This document shows, piece after piece, positions 46,311 to 57,120 of a DNA stretch of 64,000 bases. Both the position numbers and the translations under genes were made by a program. Every line of letters starts with the position of its first letter. The first letter of the stretch is position 1. Source of the DNA: Richelia sinica FACHB-800 (GTDB taxonomy: Bacteria; Cyanobacteriota; Cyanobacteriia; Cyanobacteriales; Nostocaceae); assembly GCF_014698825.1 (NCBI RefSeq), contig NZ_JACJTT010000016.1, positions 44,355 to 108,354 of the forward strand, in the 5' to 3' direction. The notes under the pieces are model-generated. The model made no database searches and was not told the origin of the DNA. It was given only the letters and a program-made list of their open reading frames with translations.

Positions 46311-47945
46311 TTAGTAATCGAAGTCTCCACCAGCACCAGCACCAGCAGCAGGAGCAGCATCCTTAGGTTCTGGCTTGTCAACAACGATACATTCGGTTGT
46401 CAACACCATGCCTGCGATGGAAGCAGCGTTTTGCAGTGCGGAACGGGTTACTTTAGCAGGGTCAACGATACCAGCAGCCAACAAGTCAACGAATTCGTTG
46501 GTTGCAGCGTTGTAGCCTACGTTAAAGTCTTTCTCTTTCACACGTTCAGCAATTACAGCACCGTTCTGACCTGCGTTTTCAGCAATTCTCTTCAGAGGTG
46601 CGGGTAATGCACGTGCAACGATTAAAGCACCGGTCAATTCTTCGTTAGACAGGTTGCTGTTAGCCCAAGTTTCCAATTGAGGAGCGAGGTGAGCTAAGGT
46701 TGTACCACCACCGGGAACGATACCTTCTTCTACAGCAGCCTTGGTAGCGTTGATAGCGTCTTCTAAGCGCAGTTTCTTATCTTTCATTTCGGTTTCGGTT
46801 GCTGCACCAACTTTGATGACAGCTACACCACCGGATAATTTAGCTAAACGCTCTTGCAGTTTTTCTTTGTCGTAGGAAGATTCTGTTTCATCCATCTGAC
46901 GACGGATTTGTTCGCAACGAGCTTTTACACCAGCTTCGTTACCTTCAGCGACAATTGTGGTGTTGTCTTTGGTGATGGTGATGCGGCGAGCTTTACCTAA
47001 GCTATCTAGCTTGGTGTTTTCTAGCTTCAGACCAGCATCTTCGGTGATCACTTGACCGCCGGTGAGGATAGCGATATCTTCCAGCATAGACTTACGACGA
47101 TCGCCAAATCCAGGTGCTTTAACGGCAGCTACGTTGAGTACACCACGGAGACGGTTAACCACCAAGGTTGCTAAAGCTTCTTTTTCAATATCTTCAGCGA
47201 TGATGACCAAGGGACGACCAGCGCGAGCAACTTGCTCAAGTACAGGTACTAAGTCTTGTACTAAAGCAATCTTCTTGTCGGTCAACAGGATGTAAGGCTC
47301 ATCAAAAATCGCTTCCATGCGTTCTGCATCGGTGGCGAAGTAAGGAGAGATGTAGCCTTTGTCAAAGCGCATCCCTTCGGTGATTTCCAATTCGGTGGTC
47401 ATAGACTTCCCTTCTTCTAGGGAAATTACGCCTTCTTTGCCCACCTTGTCCATTGCTTGAGCAATCATGCTGCCGACTTCTTCGTCGTTACCAGCAGAGA
47501 TGGAACCAACTTGAGCGATCGCTTTAGAATCTTCAACTTGGCGAGCGTGTTCAGCAATCTTTTCTACCAAGAAAGCTGTTGCTTTGTCGATACCACGCTT
47601 CAACAGAATAGCGTTAGCACCAGCAGCTACGTTCCGCAGACCTTCTTTTACAATGGCATGAGCCAAAACGGTAGCAGTGGTGGTACCATCACCAGCAGCG
47701 TCGTTGGTCTTGGAAGCAGCTTGACGAATCAAAGAAACGCCAGTGTTTTCAATGTGGTCTTCTAATTCAATTTCTTTAGCAATGGTTACACCATCGTTAA
47801 CGATTTGGGGCGCACCAAACTTTTTCTCTAGGACTACGTTACGACCTTTGGGCCCAAGGGTAACAGCCACTGCTTCAGCTAGGATGTCAATGCCTCGCTC
47901 TAGAGCGCGACGGGCGTTTTCGTTGTAGATAATACGCTTTGCCAT
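46311..47945 (-). CDS. groL: Chaperonin GroEL (GroEL1 type)
   Basis: 544 residues. Motifs [44 protein letters not shown] and [20 protein letters not shown] are complete. The tail [10 protein letters not shown] replaces the GGM repeats of E. coli, as in cyanobacterial GroEL1. It folds proteins with GroES; it is the second gene of the bicistronic operon with 150 bases between the two. Under CIRCE/HrcA control (see operator at 48428). Confidence 0.98.
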   Translation of the reverse strand: MAKRIIYNENARRALERGIDILAEAVAVTLGPKGRNVVLEKKFGAPQIVNDGVTIAKEIELEDHIENTGVSLIRQAASKTNDAAGDGTTTATVLAHAIVKEGLRNVAAGANAILLKRGIDKATAFLVEKIAEHARQVEDSKAIAQVGSISAGNDEEVGSMIAQAMDKVGKEGVISLEEGKSMTTELEITEGMRFDKGYISPYFATDAERMEAIFDEPYILLTDKKIALVQDLVPVLEQVARAGRPLVIIAEDIEKEALATLVVNRLRGVLNVAAVKAPGFGDRRKSMLEDIAILTGGQVITEDAGLKLENTKLDSLGKARRITITKDNTTIVAEGNEAGVKARCEQIRRQMDETESSYDKEKLQERLAKLSGGVAVIKVGAATETEMKDKKLRLEDAINATKAAVEEGIVPGGGTTLAHLAPQLETWANSNLSNEELTGALIVARALPAPLKRIAENAGQNGAVIAERVKEKDFNVGYNAATNEFVDLLAAGIVDPAKVTRSALQNAASIAGMVLTTECIVVDKPEPKDAAPAAGAGAGGDFDY

Positions 47946-48096
47946 AGGTCTTTTAATTCTCTTGAATTGCTTATTGGTTAGTTCTTAGTTGTCAGTGGGG
48001 TTTCACTGTTTGCCAATTCAAAATTCAAATGAGAATCATCCACAAATGAGGAAACATCTAGTTGAATTTTGAATTTTTCAGCCCCTAATCACCGAA

Positions 48097-48408
48097 TTAG
48101 CCAACGACTGCGAGAATATCTTTCTCAGAAAGAAGAACATATTCTTCAGTGCCGAGCTTGATGTCAGTGCCAGCGTACTTGGAGTACAGCACTTTATCAC
48201 CAACTTTGACTTCCAATTCCTGACGGCTACCGTCGTCGTTACGCTTGCCAGGGCCAAGGGCAACTACTTCGCCTACTTGGGGCTTTTCCTTTGCGGTGTC
48301 GGGCAAATACAGACCACCTGCGGTCTTTTCTTCAGAGGCGCTCACTTTTACAAATACGCGATCGCCTAAAGGTTTAACTGTAGATACGCTTAGAGATACA
48401 GCTGCCAT
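48097..48408 (-). CDS. groS: Co-chaperonin GroES
   Basis: 103 residues. [34 protein letters not shown] includes the mobile loop (TAGGLYLP), followed by [10 protein letters not shown] and [21 protein letters not shown]. It caps the GroEL ring and leads the operon, immediately behind the CIRCE operator. Confidence 0.98.
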   Translation of the reverse strand: MAAVSLSVSTVKPLGDRVFVKVSASEEKTAGGLYLPDTAKEKPQVGEVVALGPGKRNDDGSRQELEVKVGDKVLYSKYAGTDIKLGTEEYVLLSEKDILAVVG

Positions 48409-48427
48409 ACGAAATTTTCTCGCCTTG

Positions 48428-48454
48428 TTAGCACTCTCAACTTCTGAGTGCTAA
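48428..48454. promoter_or_regulatory. CIRCE operator (HrcA binding site)
   Basis: TTAGCACTC-N9-GAGTGCTAA matches the CIRCE consensus without mismatch. It is centred about 32 bases before the groES start, in the untranslated leader/promoter. HrcA should repress the operon here until heat stress. Confidence 0.97.
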
Positions 48455-48655
48455 TTTACCGAAGGGAAGCGGCCAATGGCAACAATTCCTTATGTACGGG
48501 TTCCCGAACTAGGGCTAGATTAGGCTACTTAAGTATTAATACCTAATTGTTTTAATTATCAGGTTCTGTTCCGTAAGTAATGAATATTTTTATATGGACA
48601 ACTTTATTTGCAAAGTCGGGAAATTGTTATAGAACAGTAATCAGGGAGCCACTCA

Positions 48656-48850
48656 ATGAGTAACAATACAGTGAGTCAGAACTCCCAAATCACTCCCAGG
48701 CGTAATCAACCTCCGATGGGTCAAGACCTGGGTAATTGTGTAGAAACTCTAGGACTAGCAAACTTTCAGCAACATCTCATTGGTGGATCTGAGCAGAGAG
48801 TTGTCCAATACTGCTCAAAACAAGCTAGTCTGGAATTCTGGGGATACTGA
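48656..48850 (+). CDS. Doubtful small ORF
   Basis: 64 residues, polar, beginning MSNNTVSQNSQITPRRNQPP. A GGGAG stretch eight bases ahead of its ATG is acceptable. No family match by eye; the frame ends in TGA, and neighbouring frames remain open for short runs (ILITAFVGAITPSDAQL), so a longer gene may once have existed here. Confidence 0.3.
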   Translation: MSNNTVSQNSQITPRRNQPPMGQDLGNCVETLGLANFQQHLIGGSEQRVVQYCSKQASLEFWGY

Positions 48851-49454
48851 TAACAGCTTTTGTGGGAGCCATTACTCCATCAGATGCTCAACTAGTCACC
48901 CCAATCTCCTCTTGAGTACCCAAGTCTAAAGCTTGCCGGTAGGTTGTTCGAGAAAGAAGGCTATTCAATCAGTTGTAGTCTGGGTTCGTCCAATTTGACC
49001 CAGAAGTCACTGAGGAAATGTCTAAGCTCACTGAATCGGCCGGATGATGGAAGAAAATTTATTTTTAACCCATCCTTTGCCTGTAAATTCCCCGGTTGAC
49101 AGTCAACCTCCCTCTGAGGTCTAACATCCGAAGGATATTGTGTAGCAGCAGTACGCGAATGAAAGCGCGGGTTAGTTTTGAGCTAGGGTCATCTTCAGGC
49201 AACACTAACTTTAAGAAATACAATGATTATGATTTAATCAGAGTTTTTTAGCCTGCGTCTTTCAAAGCGATATATAATAGCGCATTATAAATACTACTGC
49301 TCTACGTGTCCTTACTGGACTTTTGCCCAACAGCTATCAGTCTTTTAAAAGTGACCAATACTTTTTGAGACTTTCAGGCTGTAAAGGCAAGTTAAGTGGG
49401 AAAAGAGACAACATCTCAATAATCCACCATAAAGGATAACTATTCAAGACCTTG
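48851..49454. other. Intergenic region upstream of the response regulator
   Basis: About 600 bases without a clear gene. TTGACAGTCAACC (49093-49105 area) is a small dyad, and the region near 49150-49170 is GC-richer (GAATGAAAGCGCGGGTTAG). A long transcript leader is possible. Confidence 0.4.
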
Positions 49455-50132
49455 ATGGATTGTAGCGCGACAAGTGCCACTGCTATGAAAGAACCCAGCA
49501 TGAAAGATCACAAACGACTTCTACTTATTGATGATGACCCTAACCTCATCTTGCTGGTGAAGGACTACTTAGAATTCCGGGGATATGAAGTCATCACAGC
49601 TGAAAACGGACGAGAAGCTCTGGAAATCTTAGAACACGAAGTTCCAGATATGATTATCTGTGACGTGATGATGCCGGAAATGGACGGATATACTTTTGTT
49701 GAGCAAGTACGGCAAAACGAACGCACTAGCTGGATTCCTGTTCTCTTCCTCTCAGCTAAGGGACAAAGTGCAGACCGAGTTAAAGGTCTCAACAAAGGTG
49801 CTGATGTCTATATGGTAAAGCCCTTTGAACCAGAAGAACTCGTAGCGCAAGTAGAATCTTCACTCAAACAAACTATCCGTTGGAAGGAACATCAATCTAA
49901 GGGAGGAGAAAATGGATCTCGCATCCAAGTTCCCTTCGATGTTCAACTCACACCAACCGAACTCAAGGTGGTGCAGTTTGTAGCCAGAGGATTGGCTAAT
50001 CGGGAAATCGCTGAAGAATTAAATGTTAGTCAGCGGACTGTGGAAAGCCACGTTTCCAATATGTTGGGTAAAACCAACCTCCACAACCGTACTGAATTAG
50101 CACGGTGGGCAATTGAAAACCAAATGGCTTAA
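49455..50132 (+). CDS. Two-component response regulator with LuxR-type HTH
   Basis: 225 residues. Receiver domain: RLLLIDDDPNLI (acidic pair), Asp acceptor in MIICDVMMPEMDGY (about residue 77), conserved Lys in DVYMVKPFEPEEL. C-terminal LuxR/FixJ helix-turn-helix: LTPTELKVVQFVARGLANREIAEELNVSQRTVESHVSNML. The start is uncertain: ATG 49455, or internal ATGs at 49485 or 49500. It resembles the plastid Ycf29 class. No histidine kinase is adjacent. Confidence 0.9.
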   Translation: MDCSATSATAMKEPSMKDHKRLLLIDDDPNLILLVKDYLEFRGYEVITAENGREALEILEHEVPDMIICDVMMPEMDGYTFVEQVRQNERTSWIPVLFLSAKGQSADRVKGLNKGADVYMVKPFEPEELVAQVESSLKQTIRWKEHQSKGGENGSRIQVPFDVQLTPTELKVVQFVARGLANREIAEELNVSQRTVESHVSNMLGKTNLHNRTELARWAIENQMA

Positions 50133-50322
50133 ATCTCTAAGGTAAGGGTGTTGGACTTCATTCTGCCTGTAAACCCTACTGAGGGCTGGCTACCTGCCGA
50201 GGTAGAATCAAGTACCAATAATTTTTATCTAAATTGTAGCCACTAACCTTTACACCTTCACCCTTGTAGTTATAAGTCGTCTACTGCGGGGGTGGATAGG
50301 TGCAAGGTCTGGAATTTATATT

Positions 50323-50970
50323 TTAACTAGCTGCTAATTTTCCCCAAGCAATGTAAGGTAATTTCGCAGCAGTTGCCTTCACTTGTTCTGCATTGGCTAC
50401 CAACTGGCCGCAAGCGTCCCAAGTACCTGAGGTAAAGGCGGTTCTAGTTCCTTCATCTATGTGAACTGTGGCAGTAAAATCGCCGATTTGCACCTGTAAT
50501 TTTTCTAAATCGATGGTGACAGTAGGGGCGGGTTTAGAAGCATCATTATTGGTGCCTGAATGGGTCGGCAAACCAGCCTCTACCAATTCCTGCAACTGTT
50601 TGACTGTGGCTGAATCAGCTGTTACGCAAGGAATGCCCATAGCCACACAGTTACCAAAAAAGATTTCTGCAAAACTTTCGCCAATTAATGCAGTGATGCC
50701 CCATTTAGCGATCGCTTGTGGTGCATGTTCCCGTGAGGAACCACAACCAAAATTCCGATTCACTATTAATATTTTCGCTCCTTGATATTGGGGCAAATCA
50801 AAAGGATGTTTACCATTCAAGGCTTTGCGGTCATCAATAAACGCAGCTTCACCTAAGCCGTCAAAGGTAATGGCTTTGAGATAGCGTGCGGGGATAATGC
50901 GATCAGTGTCGATATCATTCCCAATCAAGGGTAAAGCACGTCCAGAAATAGTTTTAATTTCACTAACCAT
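50323..50970 (-). CDS. leuD: 3-isopropylmalate dehydratase small subunit
   Basis: About 215 residues. The swivel domain shows [40 protein letters not shown] and [21 protein letters not shown] prefer the ATG at 50970; the GTG at 50979 is also possible. It works with LeuC in leucine synthesis, isomerising isopropylmalate. It lies 8-17 bases after the leuC stop, in one operon. Confidence 0.95.
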   Translation of the reverse strand: MVSEIKTISGRALPLIGNDIDTDRIIPARYLKAITFDGLGEAAFIDDRKALNGKHPFDLPQYQGAKILIVNRNFGCGSSREHAPQAIAKWGITALIGESFAEIFFGNCVAMGIPCVTADSATVKQLQELVEAGLPTHSGTNNDASKPAPTVTIDLEKLQVQIGDFTATVHIDEGTRTAFTSGTWDACGQLVANAEQVKATAAKLPYIAWGKLAAS

Positions 50971-50986
50971 AGTTTTCACCTGTCAC

Positions 50987-52393
50987 CTATTGAAGCAATT
51001 CCCGCACATCTGCGACTTCTCCTGCAATGGCCGCAGTGACTACCATAGCTGGACTCATCAGCAAAGTCCGACCAGAAGCGGAACCTTGTCTACCTTTAAA
51101 GTTGCGATTAGAAGAAGATGCGCTGATTTGTCTGCCTTGGAGTTTGTCGGGGTTCATGGCCAAGCACATGGAACAACCAGGTTCCCGCCATTCAAACCCA
51201 GCGTCGACAAAGATTTTATCTAATCCTTCCGCTTCTGCTTCCTGCTTGACTCGTTCTGAACCTGGCACTACAAAAGCTTTTACCCCTTCTGCAACTTTGC
51301 GCCCTTTGGCAATTTTTGCTGCTTCCCGCAGGTCAGTGATGCGTCCATTGGTGCAACTACCAATAAAACAAACATCTATTTTTGTCCCTTTGATAGGCTG
51401 ACCGGGATATAAATCCATGTATTTGTAAGCTTCTTCTGCTACAAATCTATCTTCTTGAGCCATTTCTTCAGGACTGGGTACGGTTTGATCCACGCCAATG
51501 CCCTGACCAGGAGTAATTCCCCAGGTGACAGTAGGAGGAATGTCTTTAGCATCAAAGACGACTACATCATCATATTCAGCATCAGCATCACTCTTAATTG
51601 ATTCCCACCAAGCCACAGCTTGATCCCAAGCTGCACCTGTGGGGGCAAAATCTCTACCTTTTAAATATTCGTAGGTGACATGATCGGGATTTACATAGCC
51701 GCATCTAGCACCGCCCTCAATGGCCATGTTGCAAACGGTCATCCGTTCTTCCATATTCATTTGCTCGAAGGTGGTTCCTGCGTATTCGTAGGCGTAACCT
51801 ACACCACCTTTCACTCCAAGGGTGCGAATGATATGCAAAATTACATCTTTGGCGTAAACACCGGGGTTGAGGGTACCGTTAACCTCGATTTTGCGGACTT
51901 TCAACTTGGATAAAGCCAAGGTTTGGGAGGCGAGAACGTCTCTAACTTGACTGGTACCAATACCAAAAGCGATCGCCCCAAAAGCGCCATGACTAGAGGT
52001 GTGGCTATCACCACAAGCGATCGTCATTCCTGGTTGAGTTAGACCCAATTCCGGGGCAATCACATGGACGATCCCCTGATTACCAGAACCAATGTTATAG
52101 AAAGTAATACCGTTATCTTGACAATTCTTTTCTAGCGCCTGGATCATTTCTTCCGCCATGCTATCCACAAAAGGACGGGCTTGGTTCTCAGTCGGCACGA
52201 TATGATCCACAGTTGCTACTGTGCGTTGTGGGAATAAAACTTTTAAACCCCTTTCTTTGAGCATAGCAAAGGCTTGGGGACTGGTAACTTCGTGAATAAG
52301 GTGTAAACCAATGAATAGCTGCGATCGTCCTGAAGGAAGTGTACCAACGGTGTGTAAATCCCAAACTTTATCGAATAGAGTTCCCTTGCTCAT
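50987..52393 (-). CDS. leuC: 3-isopropylmalate dehydratase large subunit
   Basis: 468 residues, aconitase superfamily. The [4Fe-4S] ligands are in [10 protein letters not shown] and [32 protein letters not shown] is the substrate-binding signature. It forms the heterodimer with LeuD encoded directly downstream. An SD-like TAAAGGAGTCG-free leader (AAGGAG is present at about 52409) precedes the ATG. Confidence 0.97.
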   Translation of the reverse strand: MSKGTLFDKVWDLHTVGTLPSGRSQLFIGLHLIHEVTSPQAFAMLKERGLKVLFPQRTVATVDHIVPTENQARPFVDSMAEEMIQALEKNCQDNGITFYNIGSGNQGIVHVIAPELGLTQPGMTIACGDSHTSSHGAFGAIAFGIGTSQVRDVLASQTLALSKLKVRKIEVNGTLNPGVYAKDVILHIIRTLGVKGGVGYAYEYAGTTFEQMNMEERMTVCNMAIEGGARCGYVNPDHVTYEYLKGRDFAPTGAAWDQAVAWWESIKSDADAEYDDVVVFDAKDIPPTVTWGITPGQGIGVDQTVPSPEEMAQEDRFVAEEAYKYMDLYPGQPIKGTKIDVCFIGSCTNGRITDLREAAKIAKGRKVAEGVKAFVVPGSERVKQEAEAEGLDKIFVDAGFEWREPGCSMCLAMNPDKLQGRQISASSSNRNFKGRQGSASGRTLLMSPAMVVTAAIAGEVADVRELLQ

Positions 52394-52842
52394 ACGTTAA
52401 TCTATGTTAAAGGAGTCGAGGTTTTGATTTTATCAGAAAATCGATATAAATTAAGTTGACAATTTACCATCTGTAAACCTATAGGGTATACGGTTAATGC
52501 AAGGCAAACTCTATAGGAGATAAACAAAAAACTCCATTATTAATTCTATGAAATCTGACATATAAATAGCTGCTTTTTTAGTCGGAAATTTTGTAATTAA
52601 TGCCATTTATTGAAAATAAATTCACTAGTTTCTATCTTTTATCTATGCAGTTTTTACATCATTGTTTAGCATCTAATCCCAAAGTTCTATTGGGTAGCAT
52701 CAAATTAACTTACTAAATAAAACGTATTAACGAGAATAAACGTGATGAAGCACAAAAACATTTAAAATCATTTTCTCTGGAACAGTGACGATTCCTAAAG
52801 CAGTCTTTATACTAAGTGAGTCTCTTGGTAACGTACTACATT
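52394..52842. other. AT-rich intergenic region between leuC and the RTX gene
   Basis: About 450 bases, no ORF of note. It should contain the two divergent promoters. No operator was recognised. Confidence 0.4.
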
Positions 52843-55800
52843 ATGTCCTTCAGTATTTTAATCGAATCATCTCTGAGTCTAGTCCATAACCAACTAAGTG
52901 CTTTTTCTCGTGCAGATAACTTCTGGCAAGCCTTTGATACTGCCTTTGGTACACAATATAATCACAGTGCTGCCGAAACTCTACGTTCTCAATGGCAAGC
53001 AGGAGATTTTAGTCAAATTCCCCAAATAGAAATTCTGGACAGTACCATTCTTGGTCATGCTAACGGTGCTTATGCCAGTAGCACTAATCAGATTTATCTA
53101 TCAAATAGCTTTTTAGCTACTGCTACGTCAGCAACCCTGACTCAGCTGTTGTTAGAAGAAATCGGACATTTTGTTGATGCTCAAATTAACCTCATAGATA
53201 GTGCTGGAGATGAGGGAGCAATATTTGCAGAGTTAGTGCAGGGTTACAACTTAGACTCTGGGACTCTACAGTCATTGAAGAATGAAGATGATAGCGCAAC
53301 TATTACTGTGGACGGGCAAACTCTTCAGGTAGAACAACAGACAGGGACATCAAGTAATGACAATCTCACAGGAAGTTCTGATAACGATATCATTCAAGGT
53401 TTAAATGGCAATGATACTCTGTCTGGACAAGGTGGCAATGATCAATTATTTGGGGGACTGGGAAACGATATCCTGACTGGTGGCACAGGTAACGATCAAT
53501 TTGTCCTCGAATACTTTGATGATTCGACTATAACTTTTAACCAAGATTTAGTCACTGATTTTGTTAAGGGACAAGACAAAATTGATCTGAGCAATATTGG
53601 TATTAGTGACTATAACACCATCTTACTTCTCACCAATGAGGATATTGAAAGTGATGCAGTCATTACTACTTACTACAGCCACTCTAATAGTGGTAATTAT
53701 TCTTATCAACTGAAAATTGATGGTATTCCCAAAGGTCAACTTCAAGCCAGTGATTTTAACTTTAGAACAGCAGTTGTGAATGACAGTCTCACAGGCTCTA
53801 ATGCGCGTGATGATTTGTTTGGTGGTTTAGGTAACGATACCCTGCGCGGTCAAGATGGCAATGACCGTTTATTTGCTGAACAAGGTGATGATATCTTATT
53901 TGGTGGGCTTGGCAATGATACCCTTTATGGTGGCACAGGTAACGATCAATTTGTCCTTGAATACTTTGATGATTCGACTATAACTTTTAACCAAGATTTA
54001 GTCACTGATTTTGTTAAGGGACAAGACAAAATTGACCTGAGAACTATTGGTATTGGTGACTATAACACTATTCTACTTCTCACCAATGAGGATATTGAAG
54101 GTGATGCAGTCATTACTACTTACTACAGCCACTCTAATAGCGGTAATTATTCTTATCAACTGAAAATTGATGGTATTCCCAAAGGTCAACTTCAAGCCAG
54201 TGATTTTATCTTTAGAACAGCAGTTGTGAATGACAGTATCACCGGCTCTAACGCGCGTGATGATTTGTTTGGTGGTTTAGGCAACGATACCCTGCGCGGT
54301 CAAGATGGCAATGACCGTTTATTCGCTGAACAGGGTGATGATATCTTATTCGGTGGGTTTGGCAATGATACCCTTTATGGTGGCACAGGTAACGATCAAT
54401 TTGTCCTCGAATACTTTGATGATTCGACTATAACTTTTAACCAAGATTTAGTCACTGATTTTGTTAAGGGACAAGACAAAATTGACCTGAGAACTATTGG
54501 TATCGGTGACTATAACACCCTCTTACTTCTCACCGATGATGATATTGAAGGTGATGCCGTCATTACTACTTACTACAGCCACTCTAATAGTGGTAATTAT
54601 TCTTATCAACTGAAAATTGATGGTATTACCAAAGATCAACTTCAAGCCAGTGATTTTATCTTGAGAACAGCAGTTGTTGATGACAATATTACAGGCTCTA
54701 CCGCTCGTGATGATTTGTTTGGTGGTTTAGGTAACGATACCCTGCGCGGTCAAGATGGCAATGACCGTTTATTCGCTGAACAAGGTGATGATATCTTATT
54801 TGGTGGGTTTGGCAATGATACCCTTTATGGTGGCACAGGTAACGATCAATTTGTCCTCGAATACTTTGATGATTCGACTCTGGCTTTTAACCAAGATTTA
54901 GTCGCTGATTTTGTCAAGGGACAAGACAAAATTGACCTGAGAACTATTGGTATTAGTGACTATAATACCCTCTTACTTCTCACCAATGAGGATATTGAAG
55001 GTGATGCCGTCATTACTACTTACTACAGCCACTCTAATAGCGGTAATTATTCTTATCAACTGAAAATTGATGGCATTACCAAAGGTCAACTTCAAGCCAG
55101 TGATTTTAACTTTAGAACAGCAGTTGTGAATGACAATATCACCGGCTCTACCGCTCGTGATGATTTGTTTGGTGGTTTAGGTAACGATACCCTACGCGGT
55201 CAAGATGGTAATGACCGTTTATTCGCTGAACAGGGTGATGATAGATTAACTGGGGGGCTTGGTAATGATACTCTCTATGGAGGTGCTGGCAACGATATTG
55301 CTATTTATTCAGGTGCTCGTTCTGAATATCAAATTAGCAGCACAGGCGGTGTATTCACCATTACGGATTCAATAAGTAATCGTGATGGCATAGATACTTT
55401 ATCTGGAGTTCAAAGAGTGCAGTTTTCAGATCAAATTATTACTCTTGCTGATGATTTTCCTGTCATTACTGTTGCGGCAACAGATAGTAGTGCTAGTGAA
55501 AGTCCAAACTCTGGTGTTTTTACCCTGACAAGAACAGGTAGTACAACCAATGCCTTGACGGTAAAATACACTCTTTTAGGAACCGCTATTAATGGTACAG
55601 ACTACACCAATCTCACTGGTACAGTTACTTTTGCCGCAGGTAGTAGCACTGCAACGGTGACTGTTAATCCCACTAATGACAATATAGATGAGTTAACAGA
55701 AACAGTTACCCTCAATTTAGGTTTAGGGACAGGATACACTCTTGGTGCAACTACTAGTGCAACGGTGAATATTGCTGATACAGACCCCCTCCCAACTCTG

Positions 55801-57069
55801 AATATTAGTCTGAACCAAAAGGTTGTGGAAGGTTTGACAAGTTCCCAAACTGTTACCTACACCGTTACTCTCTCCAACCCCAGCACCCAAACAATTACTG
55901 TTAACTATGCCACTGCTAACGGTACTGCAATAGCTGGTAGTGACTATACTGCTAGGACGGGAACCCTGACTTTTAACCCTGGTGTGACCAGTCAAGTTAT
56001 TAGCATTTCCATTCTCAATAATGCCATTAATGAAGCTGATGAAACCTTCACTCTGAAGCTGAGTAGTCCAACTAATGCCACCTTGGGTACAAATCACACT
56101 GCAACTACAACTATCACCGATACCTTAACTGCATCTGTCACCACTACCTTACCCACCAATGTCGAAAATCTGACTCTCACGGGCACCGCAGCTATCAATG
56201 GGACTGGAAATGCAAGCAGTAACGTCATCAGAGGCAATAGTGGCAATAATACCCTTGCAGGTCTAACTGGCAATGATACTTACATTTTCACAGCTACAAC
56301 TGCCTTGGGAACGGATACTATTAGCGAAACTACCACAGGGGGAATTGATACTATTAGCTTTAGTGGCACAACTGTAGCTGCAAATATCAATTTGGGAGTT
56401 ACTACATCACAAACAGTTAATAGCAATCTCAAGTTGATTCTCTCTGCCAATAATGTGATTGAAAATGCCACAGGTGGCATAGGTAATGACCGTCTCACAG
56501 GTAATAGTTTAAGCAATACCCTCAATGGTGGTGATGGCAATGACCAATTGCAAGGTTTAGGGGGAAATGACACTCTGAATGGTGGCAATGGTAATGATAT
56601 TCTCTCTGGTGGCATTGGTGATGACCGACTGTGGGGAGAAGCTGGTAATGATATGCTCTCTGGTGGTAGTGGCAATGACACCCTGTGGGGAGGACTAGGT
56701 GATGATGTTCTGACGGGAGATGTTGGCAATGATAAATATTTATTCCAAGGTAGTGGAGCATTTAGCACTACTTTAGGTGTAGATTACATTAGTCAGTTTG
56801 AAGTTGGATTAGACTCAATCGTTTTGAAAAAGGCGACCTTCACTGCTGTAACAAATGCTGCCGGACAAGCTTTAACTGATTTTGCGGTGGTGAGTGATGA
56901 TGGTTTTGTAGATGCAAGTAATGCTCGTATTGTCTTTAGTCAAAGCACTGGCAGCTTATTCTATAACCAAAATGGTAATGTTTTGGGTGCAGCGTCGGTG
57001 TTTGAGTTTGCTCGTTTAGGTAATCCTGAAATTACTTTGACCAGTAGCAATTTCACTTTGATTGCTTAA
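52843..57069 (+). CDS. Large RTX/Calx-beta calcium-binding secreted protein
   Basis: About 1408 residues from the ATG at 52843; a GTG at 52816 would add nine. Order: an N-terminal domain (about 1-165) with TQLLLEEIGHFVDAQINLID, a cyanobacterial motif that resembles a decayed HExxH site; RTX nonapeptides (GNDTLSGQGGNDQLFGGLGN); four near-identical 150-residue units (53491 to about 55240); two Calx-beta domains (55460-55780, TVAATDSSASESPNSGVFTL; 55797-56130); more RTX repeats (56220-56740); and a C-terminal part ending FARLGNPEITLTSSNFTLIA, like a type I secretion signal. No classical signal peptide. Likely exported by an ABC/TolC system not present here. Role: surface or extracellular, unproven. 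Confidence 0.9.
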   Translation: MSFSILIESSLSLVHNQLSAFSRADNFWQAFDTAFGTQYNHSAAETLRSQWQAGDFSQIPQIEILDSTILGHANGAYASSTNQIYLSNSFLATATSATLTQLLLEEIGHFVDAQINLIDSAGDEGAIFAELVQGYNLDSGTLQSLKNEDDSATITVDGQTLQVEQQTGTSSNDNLTGSSDNDIIQGLNGNDTLSGQGGNDQLFGGLGNDILTGGTGNDQFVLEYFDDSTITFNQDLVTDFVKGQDKIDLSNIGISDYNTILLLTNEDIESDAVITTYYSHSNSGNYSYQLKIDGIPKGQLQASDFNFRTAVVNDSLTGSNARDDLFGGLGNDTLRGQDGNDRLFAEQGDDILFGGLGNDTLYGGTGNDQFVLEYFDDSTITFNQDLVTDFVKGQDKIDLRTIGIGDYNTILLLTNEDIEGDAVITTYYSHSNSGNYSYQLKIDGIPKGQLQASDFIFRTAVVNDSITGSNARDDLFGGLGNDTLRGQDGNDRLFAEQGDDILFGGFGNDTLYGGTGNDQFVLEYFDDSTITFNQDLVTDFVKGQDKIDLRTIGIGDYNTLLLLTDDDIEGDAVITTYYSHSNSGNYSYQLKIDGITKDQLQASDFILRTAVVDDNITGSTARDDLFGGLGNDTLRGQDGNDRLFAEQGDDILFGGFGNDTLYGGTGNDQFVLEYFDDSTLAFNQDLVADFVKGQDKIDLRTIGISDYNTLLLLTNEDIEGDAVITTYYSHSNSGNYSYQLKIDGITKGQLQASDFNFRTAVVNDNITGSTARDDLFGGLGNDTLRGQDGNDRLFAEQGDDRLTGGLGNDTLYGGAGNDIAIYSGARSEYQISSTGGVFTITDSISNRDGIDTLSGVQRVQFSDQIITLADDFPVITVAATDSSASESPNSGVFTLTRTGSTTNALTVKYTLLGTAINGTDYTNLTGTVTFAAGSSTATVTVNPTNDNIDELTETVTLNLGLGTGYTLGATTSATVNIADTDPLPTLNISLNQKVVEGLTSSQTVTYTVTLSNPSTQTITVNYATANGTAIAGSDYTARTGTLTFNPGVTSQVISISILNNAINEADETFTLKLSSPTNATLGTNHTATTTITDTLTASVTTTLPTNVENLTLTGTAAINGTGNASSNVIRGNSGNNTLAGLTGNDTYIFTATTALGTDTISETTTGGIDTISFSGTTVAANINLGVTTSQTVNSNLKLILSANNVIENATGGIGNDRLTGNSLSNTLNGGDGNDQLQGLGGNDTLNGGNGNDILSGGIGDDRLWGEAGNDMLSGGSGNDTLWGGLGDDVLTGDVGNDKYLFQGSGAFSTTLGVDYISQFEVGLDSIVLKKATFTAVTNAAGQALTDFAVVSDDGFVDASNARIVFSQSTGSLFYNQNGNVLGAASVFEFARLGNPEITLTSSNFTLIA
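53491..55242 (+). repeat. 450-bp near-perfect tandem repeat, about 3.9 copies
   Basis: Units begin at 53491, 53941, 54391 and 54841, an exact 450-base spacing, each starting AACGATCAATTTGTCCT. Each encodes FVLEYFDDST, a beta-rich stretch (DLVTDFVKGQDKIDL, YYSHSNSGNYSYQLKIDG) and four RTX nonapeptides. Copies differ only at scattered bases; the last copy diverges at about 55243. Confidence 0.97.
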
Positions 57070-57079
57070 GAAAAATAGG

Positions 57080-57120
57080 GTGTAGGAGCAGAAATTTTTT
57101 CTGACTTCTACACTTTTCTT
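57080..57120. terminator. Bidirectional terminator between RTX and cyclase genes
   Basis: GTGTAG (57080-57085) pairs with CTACAC (57108-57113), and inside CAGAAA pairs with TTTCTG. TTTTCTT follows on the plus strand and an A-run (57070-57075) precedes it, so it can serve both converging genes. Confidence 0.8.

Noticed and set aside
47062..47928. Plus-strand frames opposite groEL
   Set aside because: Antisense shadows; no ribosome sites or protein-like sequence.
56280..56768. Pro/Ser-rich frame on the minus strand under the RTX gene
   Set aside because: It is the antisense shadow of RTX nonapeptide repeats.
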